From NCBI GenBank assembly GCA_016935885.1, contig JAFGQA010000251.1:1-17674 (forward strand): a DNA stretch of 17,674 bases, read 5' to 3'. A model generated the notes under the pieces. It did not search any database. It had not been told where the DNA came from and worked only from the letters and a program-made list of their open reading frames with translations. The stretch is from Phycisphaerae bacterium. GTDB lineage: Bacteria; Planctomycetota; Phycisphaerae; UBA1845; UTPLA1. Shown here in pieces: positions 1 through 7,032 of the stretch. Numbering within the stretch: position 1 is the stretch's first letter; every line of letters begins with the position of its first letter. Both the position numbers and the translations under genes were made by a program.

Positions 1-88
1 ACTGTGGCACCGGCGTCTCGCCGGTGGTTTTCACGGTCAGGAACGGCGTTTCCGAACCACTGTTTTCCCTTTCACCACGGGCTGTTAG
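1..88 (+). repeat. Interspersed TIR element, copy 1 (truncated by window edge)
   Basis: This is a partial copy of a roughly 100-bp element also present at 10789-10886 and, inverted, at 14217-14334. The shared order is a GGCACCGGCG/CGCCGGTG inner hairpin, then ACGGTCAGGAACGGCG, then GTTTCCGAACC, then a terminal CCACGGGCTG followed by TTAG. The left terminal repeat (CAGCCCGTGG in the complete copies) falls outside the window. No ORF inside it is credible, so it looks like a REP- or MITE-like non-coding repeat. Confidence 0.75.
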
Positions 89-99
89 CGCGGTGGCCT

Positions 100-135
100 G
101 GGTAAGCTCCGCCGCCAGCGACGCCGAGCTTACCC
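100..135. repeat. Palindromic hairpin repeat (GGGTAAGCTC type)
   Basis: The arms GGGTAAGCTC (100-109) and GAGCTTACCC (126-135) are perfectly complementary around a 16-nt GC-rich centre. A related hairpin lies at 15458-15494. The sequence has no T-tract, so it is better described as a repetitive extragenic palindrome than as a Rho-independent terminator. Confidence 0.7.
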
Positions 136-161
136 ATGTGCATCCATTCCAGCCTCTTCTC

Positions 162-210
162 ACGGGTAACGAACGACACGCCCCTGTGAGGCGTGTCGTT
201 CGTTACCCGT
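162..210. repeat. Perfect 21-bp inverted repeat with 7-nt loop
   Basis: The arms 162-182 and 190-210 are exact reverse complements (ACGGGTAACGAACG... against ...CGTTCGTTACCCGT), separated by CCTGTGA. The right arm runs into GCCACCCC. The reverse complement of 190-218 is nearly identical to 15272-15300, so this is a dispersed family. It lies about 200 nt past the batD stop and could block transcription or protect the 3' end of the Bat mRNA, but no U-tract follows. Confidence 0.8.
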
Positions 211-284
211 GCCACCCCGTGCGAGCGCCAAACACTTGCCAAGTCGAGGGCTCCTTCACTTGAAGACCAGCGGCTGAATACTCA

Positions 285-403
285 GGCGCCGCGCGAAAAC
301 AACATGACCGATTGTGCCGCTTGACCAGCCTGTTGGCTTGCCGTTTGGCGGACCAGCCCGCAGGCAGGCGGGTCAACCGTTTACGTTGTTTCTGCGCGGC
401 TCC
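285..403. repeat. Long imperfect inverted repeat downstream of batD
   Basis: The outer arms 285-303 (GGCGCCGCGCGAAAACAAC) and 385-403 pair at 16 of 19 positions. Further inward, TTGACC near 322 matches GGTCAA near 371, so the roughly 120-nt block can fold on itself almost end to end. It begins 12 nt beyond the batD stop codon. It could be a 3'-end structure for the operon or a small non-autonomous repeat element. There is no T-tract on either side. Confidence 0.55.
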
Positions 404-414
404 TAACAGATTCT

Positions 415-2409
415 CTACTTCAGCTTGCACCGCTCCAGTTCGCCGACGAGCCGCAGCGCCGACGCCGCACCGTCCCGTACTGCCTCGCGGGCCTGCCCGC
501 CATACTCGGCCAGTTCCAGCGACCCCAACAACGCGTCGACGACCCGCACCGTTGGCTCCGGCACGCCGCGCTCGGCAATCAGCCTGACGGCATCTTCGCG
601 CGTCAAACCGCCGGCAGGCACGTTGCAGCGATCCGCGATGTAGCCGACCAGCGCATTGCGAACCTCGCCGGGAGGCGGGCCGTCAGCGGCACCCGGCGGC
701 GCGTCTGAAACTTGCCCCGGTGATGCCGCGACGCCAGCACGTTTCAGCGCCTTCTTCGCCGTCGAGTACGCGCGGCTGCGCCGGCGGAGCGCCTCGTCGT
801 CACGATAGCGCGCCGCCTGCCTTCGCACGAACCAAGTCGCGAAATATACGCTCGGCATCAGCGCGAGCACGGCCCACGCTCGGGTCCCCAACGTCCCGGA
901 TTGGTCCGCGAGCAGCAACGCGGGATCCGTGTAGTTCGCCAGAAGGCCCTCCGCCGATTCGACCAACGGCACCAATACCGGCGCGCTGCTACCGGGTCCT
1001 GACAACGTGGAAAGCGCCAACCGCTCGGCCGGCTTGACCTTGATGGGAATCGCCTCACTCCAGGCCGTCTCGAACCGACCTGCGTTCGTGTCGAAGTAGC
1101 TGAATGGGATTGGCGGGATTTCCGTCACGTCCTCGCGCAGGGCCCGAACGGTCTGCGAGAATCGCTTCCCTTTGCCCAGGATTTCTCCTGCCAATGACTC
1201 GCCGGATACCTCGAAATCGCGCGTCAACGATTCGACCTGATCGAGCCTCGGTGGGCGGAGTTGCTCCAGCGGCCCTTCGCCGCTGATCTTCAGCGTTAGC
1301 GTGATCGGATCGCCGACCGGCACCTCCTGCGGCTTTGCCGAGGTTGTGATCACATGCTCACCGATCGCCCCATTGAAATCCGCCGGCCGGCCTTCGATTG
1401 GGATCGGCTTGATGAGCAGACGTGGCGTCTTTGCCACCGCGCGCAGTCGCCGGGAATCCTGCACTTCCCACCGGTTGAAGCTGAAGAAGGAATCACTGCG
1501 CCCGAGCCGCTTCGGATAGCGGTAGACAACGGCCACGTCGCCAAAATCGAACAATCCCGCCATCGTTGGATAGACGGTCGTCTCAATAAGATAGACGTAG
1601 TACGTCTCGGAGACGCCCTCCTCGTTCCCCCGTGGCACCTCACGATAGTGAATCCGGCCCCAATCAGCCTGGCCAAACACGCCTGGGGACGTCGCCTGCA
1701 TATCTCGCAAGACGTGTGCGTCCCACATCGTCTCCGCGTTCAGAACACCGATGCCCGGCTGTTGGTACTGCCGTACCCAGACCTCAAGCGTCAGGTCCAC
1801 CGCCTGGCCGACATAGGCCGACTCCTTGTCAGCTTTGACCTCGCAGAATAGGTATGCGCTGGATGTGTCCTTGCTGACGTGAATCGGGATCTGGCTCGAA
1901 TGATGGACCAGCCCACGGTCTTTCACCACGAAGGGTGGAAGCACCAGCGTGCCGGTCCGGAGCGGCCGGACCTCATACAGGTATGTGTAGTCAACACTTT
2001 CCGTCCTGCGCCCGTTGATGATCGAGACGCGCTGCGAACGGCCAACGGGATTACCGGGATCCGGCCTGATCTCGAAGTCCTTTGTCTCCGGTGGCAGCGG
2101 CTCCGCTTGCTGCGACATGTTGGACACGGCAACCTGCACCGTCAGCGTCTCACCGACAAACGCCTCCGTGGACGAGATACGCACTTCGACCGATTGCCCG
2201 TCGGCCGCCCCGTGCGCGCCCAGCACCGCGAGCGTCGCGACAACGATGGAAGTGCGGCCCAGAACACCCGTCGGACAGGCAACTCGCGAGTATACGCATC
2301 GATGTACAGGGCGTGCTACGAGAATCCTGAAGACTGTCTCAAAACTGTGGCGAAGGCGTCTCGCCTGTGTCTCCACGGCCGAGACGGCGATGCCACAGGT
2401 GGTCTTCAT
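415..2409 (-). CDS. batD: BatD-family membrane protein
   Basis: Probable BatD, the large extracytoplasmic partner of the Bat (aerotolerance/envelope stress) system; 664 aa from the chosen start. A hydrophobic segment near residues 51-65 is the presumed signal or anchor. It is followed by beta-sandwich repeats opening with VEVRISSTEAFVGETL, and by a second repeat near PVGDPITLTLKISGEGPLEQL, both typical of BatD. One membrane segment lies near 510-528, followed by a cytoplasmic tail of about 135 residues. The start ATG at 2409 has AGGAG three bases upstream; an in-frame TTG at 2460 would add 17 residues but is repeat-derived. The first roughly 25 residues are translated from an intergenic repeat (2341-2402), and the signal-like segment begins unusually far in, so the start is uncertain. 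It is the last gene of the operon, 145 bp after batC. No batE follows. Confidence 0.85.
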   Translation of the reverse strand: MKTTCGIAVSAVETQARRLRHSFETVFRILVARPVHRCVYSRVACPTGVLGRTSIVVATLAVLGAHGAADGQSVEVRISSTEAFVGETLTVQVAVSNMSQQAEPLPPETKDFEIRPDPGNPVGRSQRVSIINGRRTESVDYTYLYEVRPLRTGTLVLPPFVVKDRGLVHHSSQIPIHVSKDTSSAYLFCEVKADKESAYVGQAVDLTLEVWVRQYQQPGIGVLNAETMWDAHVLRDMQATSPGVFGQADWGRIHYREVPRGNEEGVSETYYVYLIETTVYPTMAGLFDFGDVAVVYRYPKRLGRSDSFFSFNRWEVQDSRRLRAVAKTPRLLIKPIPIEGRPADFNGAIGEHVITTSAKPQEVPVGDPITLTLKISGEGPLEQLRPPRLDQVESLTRDFEVSGESLAGEILGKGKRFSQTVRALREDVTEIPPIPFSYFDTNAGRFETAWSEAIPIKVKPAERLALSTLSGPGSSAPVLVPLVESAEGLLANYTDPALLLADQSGTLGTRAWAVLALMPSVYFATWFVRRQAARYRDDEALRRRSRAYSTAKKALKRAGVAASPGQVSDAPPGAADGPPPGEVRNALVGYIADRCNVPAGGLTREDAVRLIAERGVPEPTVRVVDALLGSLELAEYGGQAREAVRDGAASALRLVGELERCKLK
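2341..2402. repeat. Inverted-repeat element overlapping the batD 5' end
   Basis: The sequence starts AAAACTGTGGC, continues with the hairpin core AGGCGTCTCGCCT, and ends GATGCCACAGGT, so CTGTGGC and GCCACAG form terminal inverted repeats. A second internal hairpin is CCGAGACGG with its partner. The opening ACTGTGGC plus GGCGTCTCGCC core is shared with the TIR element at 10789-10886, which suggests a related subfamily. It lies inside the predicted batD reading frame, just after its ATG. Confidence 0.6.
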
Positions 2410-2480
2410 GAGCTCCTGATACCTTTGCACCTTCAAGCCCTTGAATGCTCGAACCCCCAAACCCTGGAAGCCCTCGACCC

Positions 2481-2544
2481 TCGAATCCTCGAATCCTTGA
2501 ATCCTCGAATCCTCTAATCCTTGAATCCTCGAATCCTCTAATCC
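2481..2544. repeat. Tandem repeat, 8-bp unit x 8 (batC-batD spacer)
   Basis: Eight back-to-back octamers are variants of TCGAATCC, with TTGAATCC and TCTAATCC as the only alternatives. They are preceded at about 2441-2480 by more degenerate octamers. The array fills most of the 145-bp spacer between the batC stop and the batD start. Confidence 0.9.
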
Positions 2545-2554
2545 TCGCTTCTCA

Positions 2555-3496
2555 TCACCAGTCCTTATTCACACGCACGCGTCCGCGCAGGCGCATCGCT
2601 TCGCTGCACCTCGCTTCACGACGCTGTCGTTCCGCATCTCGGGCCTCCTGCAAGAACTTCTCCGCTTCCTCCGGCATCATCTCGCCTTTCTCCTTCTCGC
2701 CAGCCGCCTGCTCTTTACCATCTTCTCTCTTGTCCTGTTCGCCCTCGGCGTCCTTCCCCGACTCGCCTTGCTTCTGATCCTCACGCCGTTCTTGCTCGCC
2801 TTGCCGTTCGTCTTTCTTCTGTTGATTGCCCTCCCGATCCTGCTGCTGGTCGCCCGACTGCGGCTGCGACGTCGGCTGAGAGGTCGGTTGTGGCTGGCTG
2901 GTCGGCTGCGACGTTGGCTGAGATGTCGGCCCCTCCTTTTTTTCCTGCTGTTCTTTCTTCTGCTCCTCCAGTCGCCTCTGTAAATGCGCCTTCAGCCGCT
3001 CGGCCAACTCCTTGTTCTTCTGCGCGTCGGCATCCGCGGGCGCCAACTGAAGCGCGTCCTGGTAAAAACGGATCGCGCGCGACAGGTCACTGATCGACGC
3101 CTCCAGGTTTCCCTGCTGCGCTAGCGCCGACGCGTGAGCGCACAGGCCCAGATTGTACTTTGCCATCGCCTCCAATTCCGGCTGCCCCGGCTGCATCGCA
3201 TCCTGGAATGCCGGCTCCGCCTTGGCATACTCACCCAACCGGTACAAGGCCACGCCCCGATCGTACGCCACGACTGGCGAATCAGGCAGGTGCCCGGCCG
3301 CCGCGTCGTATGCCCCCAATGCTTCGGCGTATTCGCCCTTGGCCAACAACGCGTTCCCCTCCCGGACCAGCTCCGCCCCGGCCCGCCGATCCTCCTGGGC
3401 CATCGCCATAGAACCTGCCATCGCCACCACCACGGCGCACGATAGAACCACCCCCGCCAGCGGTCTGCCCTGGACTCCGCATTCCCTACTCCTCAT
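2555..3496 (-). CDS. batC: TPR protein of the Bat operon (BatC-like)
   Basis: Exported tetratricopeptide-repeat protein, 313 aa, expected to act as the scaffold that links the VWA proteins with BatD. Residues 1-33 form a signal peptide ending AMA-Q. About three TPR units cover residues 39-157 (GNALLAKGEYAEALGAYD, VALYRLGEYAKAEPAF, then a split third unit). Residues 171-275 are a charged, coiled or disordered region rich in Q, E, K and R, opened by five TSQP repeats at 191-212. The C-terminus LRGRVRVNKDW resembles the conserved tail of BatC/BatB-type TPR proteins. The ATG at 3496 lies inside the end of batB (11-bp overlap) and is preceded by AAAGGA at a good distance, suggesting translational coupling. 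The linker length is probably variable between strains. BatC-like is a family-level assignment. Confidence 0.85.
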   Translation of the reverse strand: MRSRECGVQGRPLAGVVLSCAVVVAMAGSMAMAQEDRRAGAELVREGNALLAKGEYAEALGAYDAAAGHLPDSPVVAYDRGVALYRLGEYAKAEPAFQDAMQPGQPELEAMAKYNLGLCAHASALAQQGNLEASISDLSRAIRFYQDALQLAPADADAQKNKELAERLKAHLQRRLEEQKKEQQEKKEGPTSQPTSQPTSQPQPTSQPTSQPQSGDQQQDREGNQQKKDERQGEQERREDQKQGESGKDAEGEQDKREDGKEQAAGEKEKGEMMPEEAEKFLQEARDAERQRREARCSEAMRLRGRVRVNKDW

Positions 3497-4523
3497 GCTT
3501 CGTCCTTTCCGCCACCCGCCGCTCGCTGACGATCGTCTCCAACATCAACAACACCAACGCCAACGCCGCGGGCCAATGAAACCGCGCGTACAGTCGGGCA
3601 ACCTGCTTCCGCTCCTTCATTTGCTGTTCCATCGGGGCGAGCCGTTGTTCGTAGACCCATTCCAACGTCCGCTGCGTCGGCGTGATCTGCCCGCTCGGAT
3701 GGTATTCGCCGCCGCCCGCCAACGCGATCGCCCTCAGTTGCGTCGGGTCCATCTTCGACCACACCTGCTGGTCATCATACACCAGATACGCACGCTGCCC
3801 GTCCTGTACAACAGGAATCCGATCGCCTTGTTGCTCGTCCCCGATCCCAATCGTGTATACCAAGATTCCCCGCTCGCGCGCCTGCTTGGCTTCCCTAACC
3901 GCCGTTTCTCCGTGGTCCTCGCCGTCGGTCATCAGCAAAATGACGCGTTGCTGCTGCGTCCCACCGCCGAACGCCTTCGCCGCCGCGCTAATCGCCTCGC
4001 CCAGGTCGGTTCCGCCCAGCGGAGCGCTGTGCACGCCCACGTCCTCCAATGCCAGACGATAGAACTCGTAGTCATCCGTCAATGGGCAGGCCAACTCGGC
4101 CTTGCCGGCGAACGTGACCAGACCGATCGACCCACCGCCCAGCTTGTCCAGCAGCCGCTTGACGTCATCCTTGGCCCGGTCCAGCCTGGACATGCCCGCG
4201 TCCTCGGCCAACATGCTCCTTGACACATCCAGGCAAACCATCAAATCGAGCTGCCGCTGCACCGCGTCCTCCCAATACGTCCCCCAACGCGGGCCGATCA
4301 GCGCAAGCACGACGCACGTCATGGCCAGCAGCAGCAGGATCGCCTTGAAATACTGCCGGGCAAGGCTCACGTCCGGCGCCAAAACGCCGAGCAAATCGAC
4401 TGACACAAACGCCCTCATCGCGCTCTTCTTCCGCGCAAAGCCGTACACGATCACCAAGGCACAGCCGACCACAACGAGCAGCCATCTCAAACGATCCACA
4501 TTGTCGATCTGCAGGTCGCTCAC
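3486..4523 (-). CDS. batB: BatB-like von Willebrand factor A membrane protein
   Basis: Inner-membrane VWA protein, 345 aa. Two N-terminal membrane helices (about 14-29 and 60-77) precede a VWA domain (about 92-270), and a C-terminal helix lies at 317-332. The metal-ion-dependent adhesion site is complete: D99-x-S101-x-S103 (DVSRS), T172 (LGGTD) and D200 (MTDGED), so divalent-metal-dependent partner binding is expected. The GTG start at 4523 has GAAGG upstream. It overlaps batC downstream and is separated from batA by a 98-bp spacer made of degenerate GCTGAxx-type repeats. The B label rests on its position between batA and the TPR gene; the domain order alone does not separate BatA from BatB. 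Confidence 0.9.
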   Translation of the reverse strand: MSDLQIDNVDRLRWLLVVVGCALVIVYGFARKKSAMRAFVSVDLLGVLAPDVSLARQYFKAILLLLAMTCVVLALIGPRWGTYWEDAVQRQLDLMVCLDVSRSMLAEDAGMSRLDRAKDDVKRLLDKLGGGSIGLVTFAGKAELACPLTDDYEFYRLALEDVGVHSAPLGGTDLGEAISAAAKAFGGGTQQQRVILLMTDGEDHGETAVREAKQARERGILVYTIGIGDEQQGDRIPVVQDGQRAYLVYDDQQVWSKMDPTQLRAIALAGGGEYHPSGQITPTQRTLEWVYEQRLAPMEQQMKERKQVARLYARFHWPAALALVLLMLETIVSERRVAERTKHEE

Positions 4524-4621
4524 AAAGAAGCCTTCAGCTACTGGCTTTTAGCCGTCAGCTACCACCGCTCAGTCGTCAGCCCACGCCCAGCCGAAAGCCG
4601 ACAAATGATGGCTAATAGCCT
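4524..4621. repeat. Degenerate heptamer-type repeats in batA-batB spacer
   Basis: This 98-bp spacer is built of recurring CAGCTAC, AGCCGTCAGC, AGCCGAAAGCC and GGCTAATAGCC blocks. They are degenerate relatives of the cleaner 7-bp array at 6984-7025. It holds no ORF and no terminator. Confidence 0.5.
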
Positions 4622-5722
4622 CTATGGGATTCTCCTAAACCGCGTATTCGCCAAAACCACCTCGATCGCCAGCAGGCCCAGCACCACCATCAACGGCGGC
4701 GGCAGCTTCACCGGCCCGAGTGTAAGCCAGGTGTAGGCCAACTCCTGGTATTGATAGTACTTCTTCTCGTCGACGGCGCTCCGTTCAAGCCGATCGATCT
4801 CCGTGTAGATTTCACTCAGCGAGTTGGTGTCCTTCGCACGGAAGTACTTTCCGCCGGTCGTCTCCGCGACCTTCTGAAGCGACTCCTCATCGACGGAAAC
4901 GGGTACCTTGTATTTCTGTGCGGGGAACAGCAGCCCACCCATCTGCCTGATCTGAAACTCGGGCGCCGCACCGATCGTATAGACCTTCACGCCCAGCGCC
5001 TTCGCCACCTCGGCCGCCTCTTCGGGCTTGTATTTTCCCGCGTTTTGCTCCCCGTCCGTCAGCAGAATGATGATCTGGCTTTTGATCGTGAACGTGTCGT
5101 TACTCTCGAACCGCCGCTTGATGTTCCGTATCCGCTCCACCGCCAGTAACAAGGCGTCACCAATGGCCGTCTGGCCCTGCCACTGATCCTCTCTGCGGGT
5201 GTATGGTTCGATCTGCCTCAACGATCGCGTTAAGTGCTTATGATCGTGCGTCAGCGGGCACTCCGTGTCCGCGAAAGTCCCAAACGCGATCAGCCCGATT
5301 AGATCGTCGGGCCGGCCCCGCAACTTGTCTCCGTCCCCCATCACGAACGCCTCCACGACGTCCTTCACCGCCTCCAGTCGCGTCTGTGTGTTTCCCTCTT
5401 CATCGACGACAAAATCGTGCTCCGACATGCTGCCCGACCGATCCACTACCAATTGAATGGCGATGCCCTCGGTCGTCACACGCGTCTCCTCATCCGCCTT
5501 CTGAGGCCGCGCGATCGACACTACCAGCAGGATCACCGCCAGTGATCGCAACACCGGCAACACGTGACGCGCCCGGAGCGACCAGCTCTGCCCCGCCGCT
5601 CGCAGCCGCGAAACCTCCGAGAATTGGAGCGCCGCTCGCCGCCGGCGGCTCAGCCACGCCCACCAGATCACCGGCACGAGCACCAGCGCGAATAGGACCC
5701 ATGGTTCTCGCATAGCAATCAT
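4622..5722 (-). CDS. batA: BatA-like von Willebrand factor A membrane protein
   Basis: Inner-membrane VWA protein, 366 aa. It has N-terminal helices at about 8-24 and 54-70, a VWA domain at about 85-315, and a C-terminal helix at about 342-358. The MIDAS residues are all present: D94-x-S96-x-S98 (DRSGS), T185 (QGQTAIGDAL) and D223 (LTDGEQNAG). The GQTAIGDAL and ARPQ motifs just before the domain are typical of BatA. The ATG at 5722 is used; a second in-frame ATG lies at 5713. GAGAG is the only weak ribosome-binding match upstream. It sits between the lipoprotein gene and batB in the same direction, and is expected to interact with the MoxR ATPase and BatB. Confidence 0.9.
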   Translation of the reverse strand: MIAMREPWVLFALVLVPVIWWAWLSRRRRAALQFSEVSRLRAAGQSWSLRARHVLPVLRSLAVILLVVSIARPQKADEETRVTTEGIAIQLVVDRSGSMSEHDFVVDEEGNTQTRLEAVKDVVEAFVMGDGDKLRGRPDDLIGLIAFGTFADTECPLTHDHKHLTRSLRQIEPYTRREDQWQGQTAIGDALLLAVERIRNIKRRFESNDTFTIKSQIIILLTDGEQNAGKYKPEEAAEVAKALGVKVYTIGAAPEFQIRQMGGLLFPAQKYKVPVSVDEESLQKVAETTGGKYFRAKDTNSLSEIYTEIDRLERSAVDEKKYYQYQELAYTWLTLGPVKLPPPLMVVLGLLAIEVVLANTRFRRIP

Positions 5723-5826
5723 GGCACGCTCTCAGCAACCGCCCTTCAGTCCTCGCACCCCAGTGCAGCGTTTCGCCAAACCCATGACCATGCCCATATC
5801 ACCGCCCCGAAAACGCCACACCAATC

Positions 5827-5854
5827 TTCATCCTTCATCCTTCATCCTTCATCC
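5827..5854. repeat. Tandem repeat, 7-bp unit TTCATCC x 4
   Basis: Four perfect TTCATCC heptamers (GGATGAA on the coding strand) lie just upstream of batA. The last unit contains the TGA stop codon of the upstream lipoprotein gene (5849-5851), so the array overlaps the 3' end of that gene. Confidence 0.9.
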
Positions 5855-6895
5855 CTTCACTGCGGCCGTAGGCCGCGCCGGGGTCTCAGCCGTCTCCAAT
5901 ACGAAATCCCGCGCCGCGGCCTGCACCCAGTCGATCTCATCCGTGCCTGGCTGGCGCCGCGCATACTTGACCGGGTCGCAAGCCCTGACAAACCGCCTCA
6001 GCACTTCCTTGTGGTCCTCGTCGAACAGCGGCGAGTGCTGCAAGGCTCGGATAAACTCCTCGCTCGTCTGCTCACCCGCCATCAAGTCGAATCGCAGCTC
6101 GATGTATCGCCGCAGCAACCCGTTGATTCTGTAGTAGAATTCCTGCACTTCGCCACGGCCGATCAAGTCCTCCGCCACCAGTTTGTCCAGTTCTCCGAGC
6201 GCCCATTCGTGCGCCGACAGGCGAACCGCCCACGGCAGCTCGCGCTCGGTCTCCTTCCGGTGCCGGCGCCACCACCGGGCAAAGAGCGCAATCCCAACCA
6301 TCGCGGCCACCGCACCGATCACCCACAGCAGCAGTTTCTGCCAGCCGGGCATCGGCACCGTCACCGGGCCCTTCACGTCGGCCAGACCCGCCTTGACCGT
6401 CACTGGAATCGGCTCGGTCGTGACGACGTCCTTGTAGGCCGTCCGCGACCCGTCCGCCTTCTCCCGCCGATCGGCAAACTCGACCGTAACCGCCGGCACG
6501 TCACAGCGGCCGGGCACGAAGCTATCCAACGTGTAGACCCGCCGCCGTCGAACCCTGAAACCATCCTTCACCGGCTCGGCGTCGGTGTGGTCCACGACAT
6601 CGAACGCCCCAACCCTCTCGCCCAAGTCCGGCAGCTCCACGTCCACACCGAGCTCGGCCTCCGCCGTGATCGTCAACTTCAACTGCTCGGGGATCGTCAC
6701 CTCCGCACGATCGATTTCGACACTCAGCTTCACCGGCCCGCGCTCGGCGCTGCGCACGAGATCCGCCGCGTCCACCGGTCGCGTCGCGGGGCCACTCGGC
6801 TCCGTTTCACCGCCGCAGCCGGCGAAGAACCACACCGCCACAACGAGCAGCGCAGCCGGTCCGATCACCGGTTGCCCAAGACGAACGTAACGCAT
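5849..6895 (-). CDS. Bat-operon predicted lipoprotein with C-terminal cytoplasmic domain (DUF4381-like)
   Basis: This 348-aa protein lies between the DUF58 and batA genes, where DUF4381-type proteins occur in other Bat operons. Residues 1-27 form a signal peptide with the lipobox-like FFAGC, Cys27 being the probable lipidated residue. Residues 50-170 look like a BatD-type beta domain (VEIDRAEVTIPEQLKLTI). A membrane helix lies at about 187-207, followed by a 140-residue helical cytoplasmic domain (EFYYRINGLLRRYIELRF, ACDPVKYARR). The frame is open for 46 more codons upstream, but that stretch is translated from the GCTGATG heptamer array, so the ATG at 6895, next to the signal peptide, is preferred. 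The stop codon lies in a TTCATCC array. The precise family name is an inference from architecture and position. Confidence 0.8.
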   Translation of the reverse strand: MRYVRLGQPVIGPAALLVVAVWFFAGCGGETEPSGPATRPVDAADLVRSAERGPVKLSVEIDRAEVTIPEQLKLTITAEAELGVDVELPDLGERVGAFDVVDHTDAEPVKDGFRVRRRRVYTLDSFVPGRCDVPAVTVEFADRREKADGSRTAYKDVVTTEPIPVTVKAGLADVKGPVTVPMPGWQKLLLWVIGAVAAMVGIALFARWWRRHRKETERELPWAVRLSAHEWALGELDKLVAEDLIGRGEVQEFYYRINGLLRRYIELRFDLMAGEQTSEEFIRALQHSPLFDEDHKEVLRRFVRACDPVKYARRQPGTDEIDWVQAAARDFVLETAETPARPTAAVKG

Positions 6896-6983
6896 GCAAG
6901 CTCGTCTTGTCCGTGTCGTCTCCTCACTCAAGACCCGCCGACAAGACAGGTCCGGCGGTACCCACCGTTGCCGCGTGACAATG

Positions 6984-7025
6984 GCCGACAGCCGATGGCT
7001 GAAAGCTGATAGCTGATGGCTGACA
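6984..7025. repeat. Tandem repeat, 7-bp unit x 6 (GCTGATG type)
   Basis: Six consecutive heptamers read GCCGACA, GCCGATG, GCTGAAA, GCTGATA, GCTGATG and GCTGACA. The array occupies the spacer between the DUF58 stop (7033) and the lipoprotein start (6895). It stays open in the lipoprotein frame, where it would encode repeated S-H-x-L-S-A peptides. Confidence 0.85.
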
Positions 7026-7032
7026 GCTCCCA

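Noticed and set aside
162..210. Rho-independent terminator for the Bat operon
   Set aside because: The stem is strong but no T-tract follows on either strand, and close relatives of the hairpin occur in an unrelated intergenic region.
203..430. 75-aa minus-strand frame after batD
   Set aside because: It starts inside batD and is mostly a translation of the long inverted repeat 285-403.
3153..4223. 356-aa plus-strand frame opposite batB and batC
   Set aside because: It is antisense to two genes with clear domain motifs and has a composition typical of shadow frames in GC-rich DNA.
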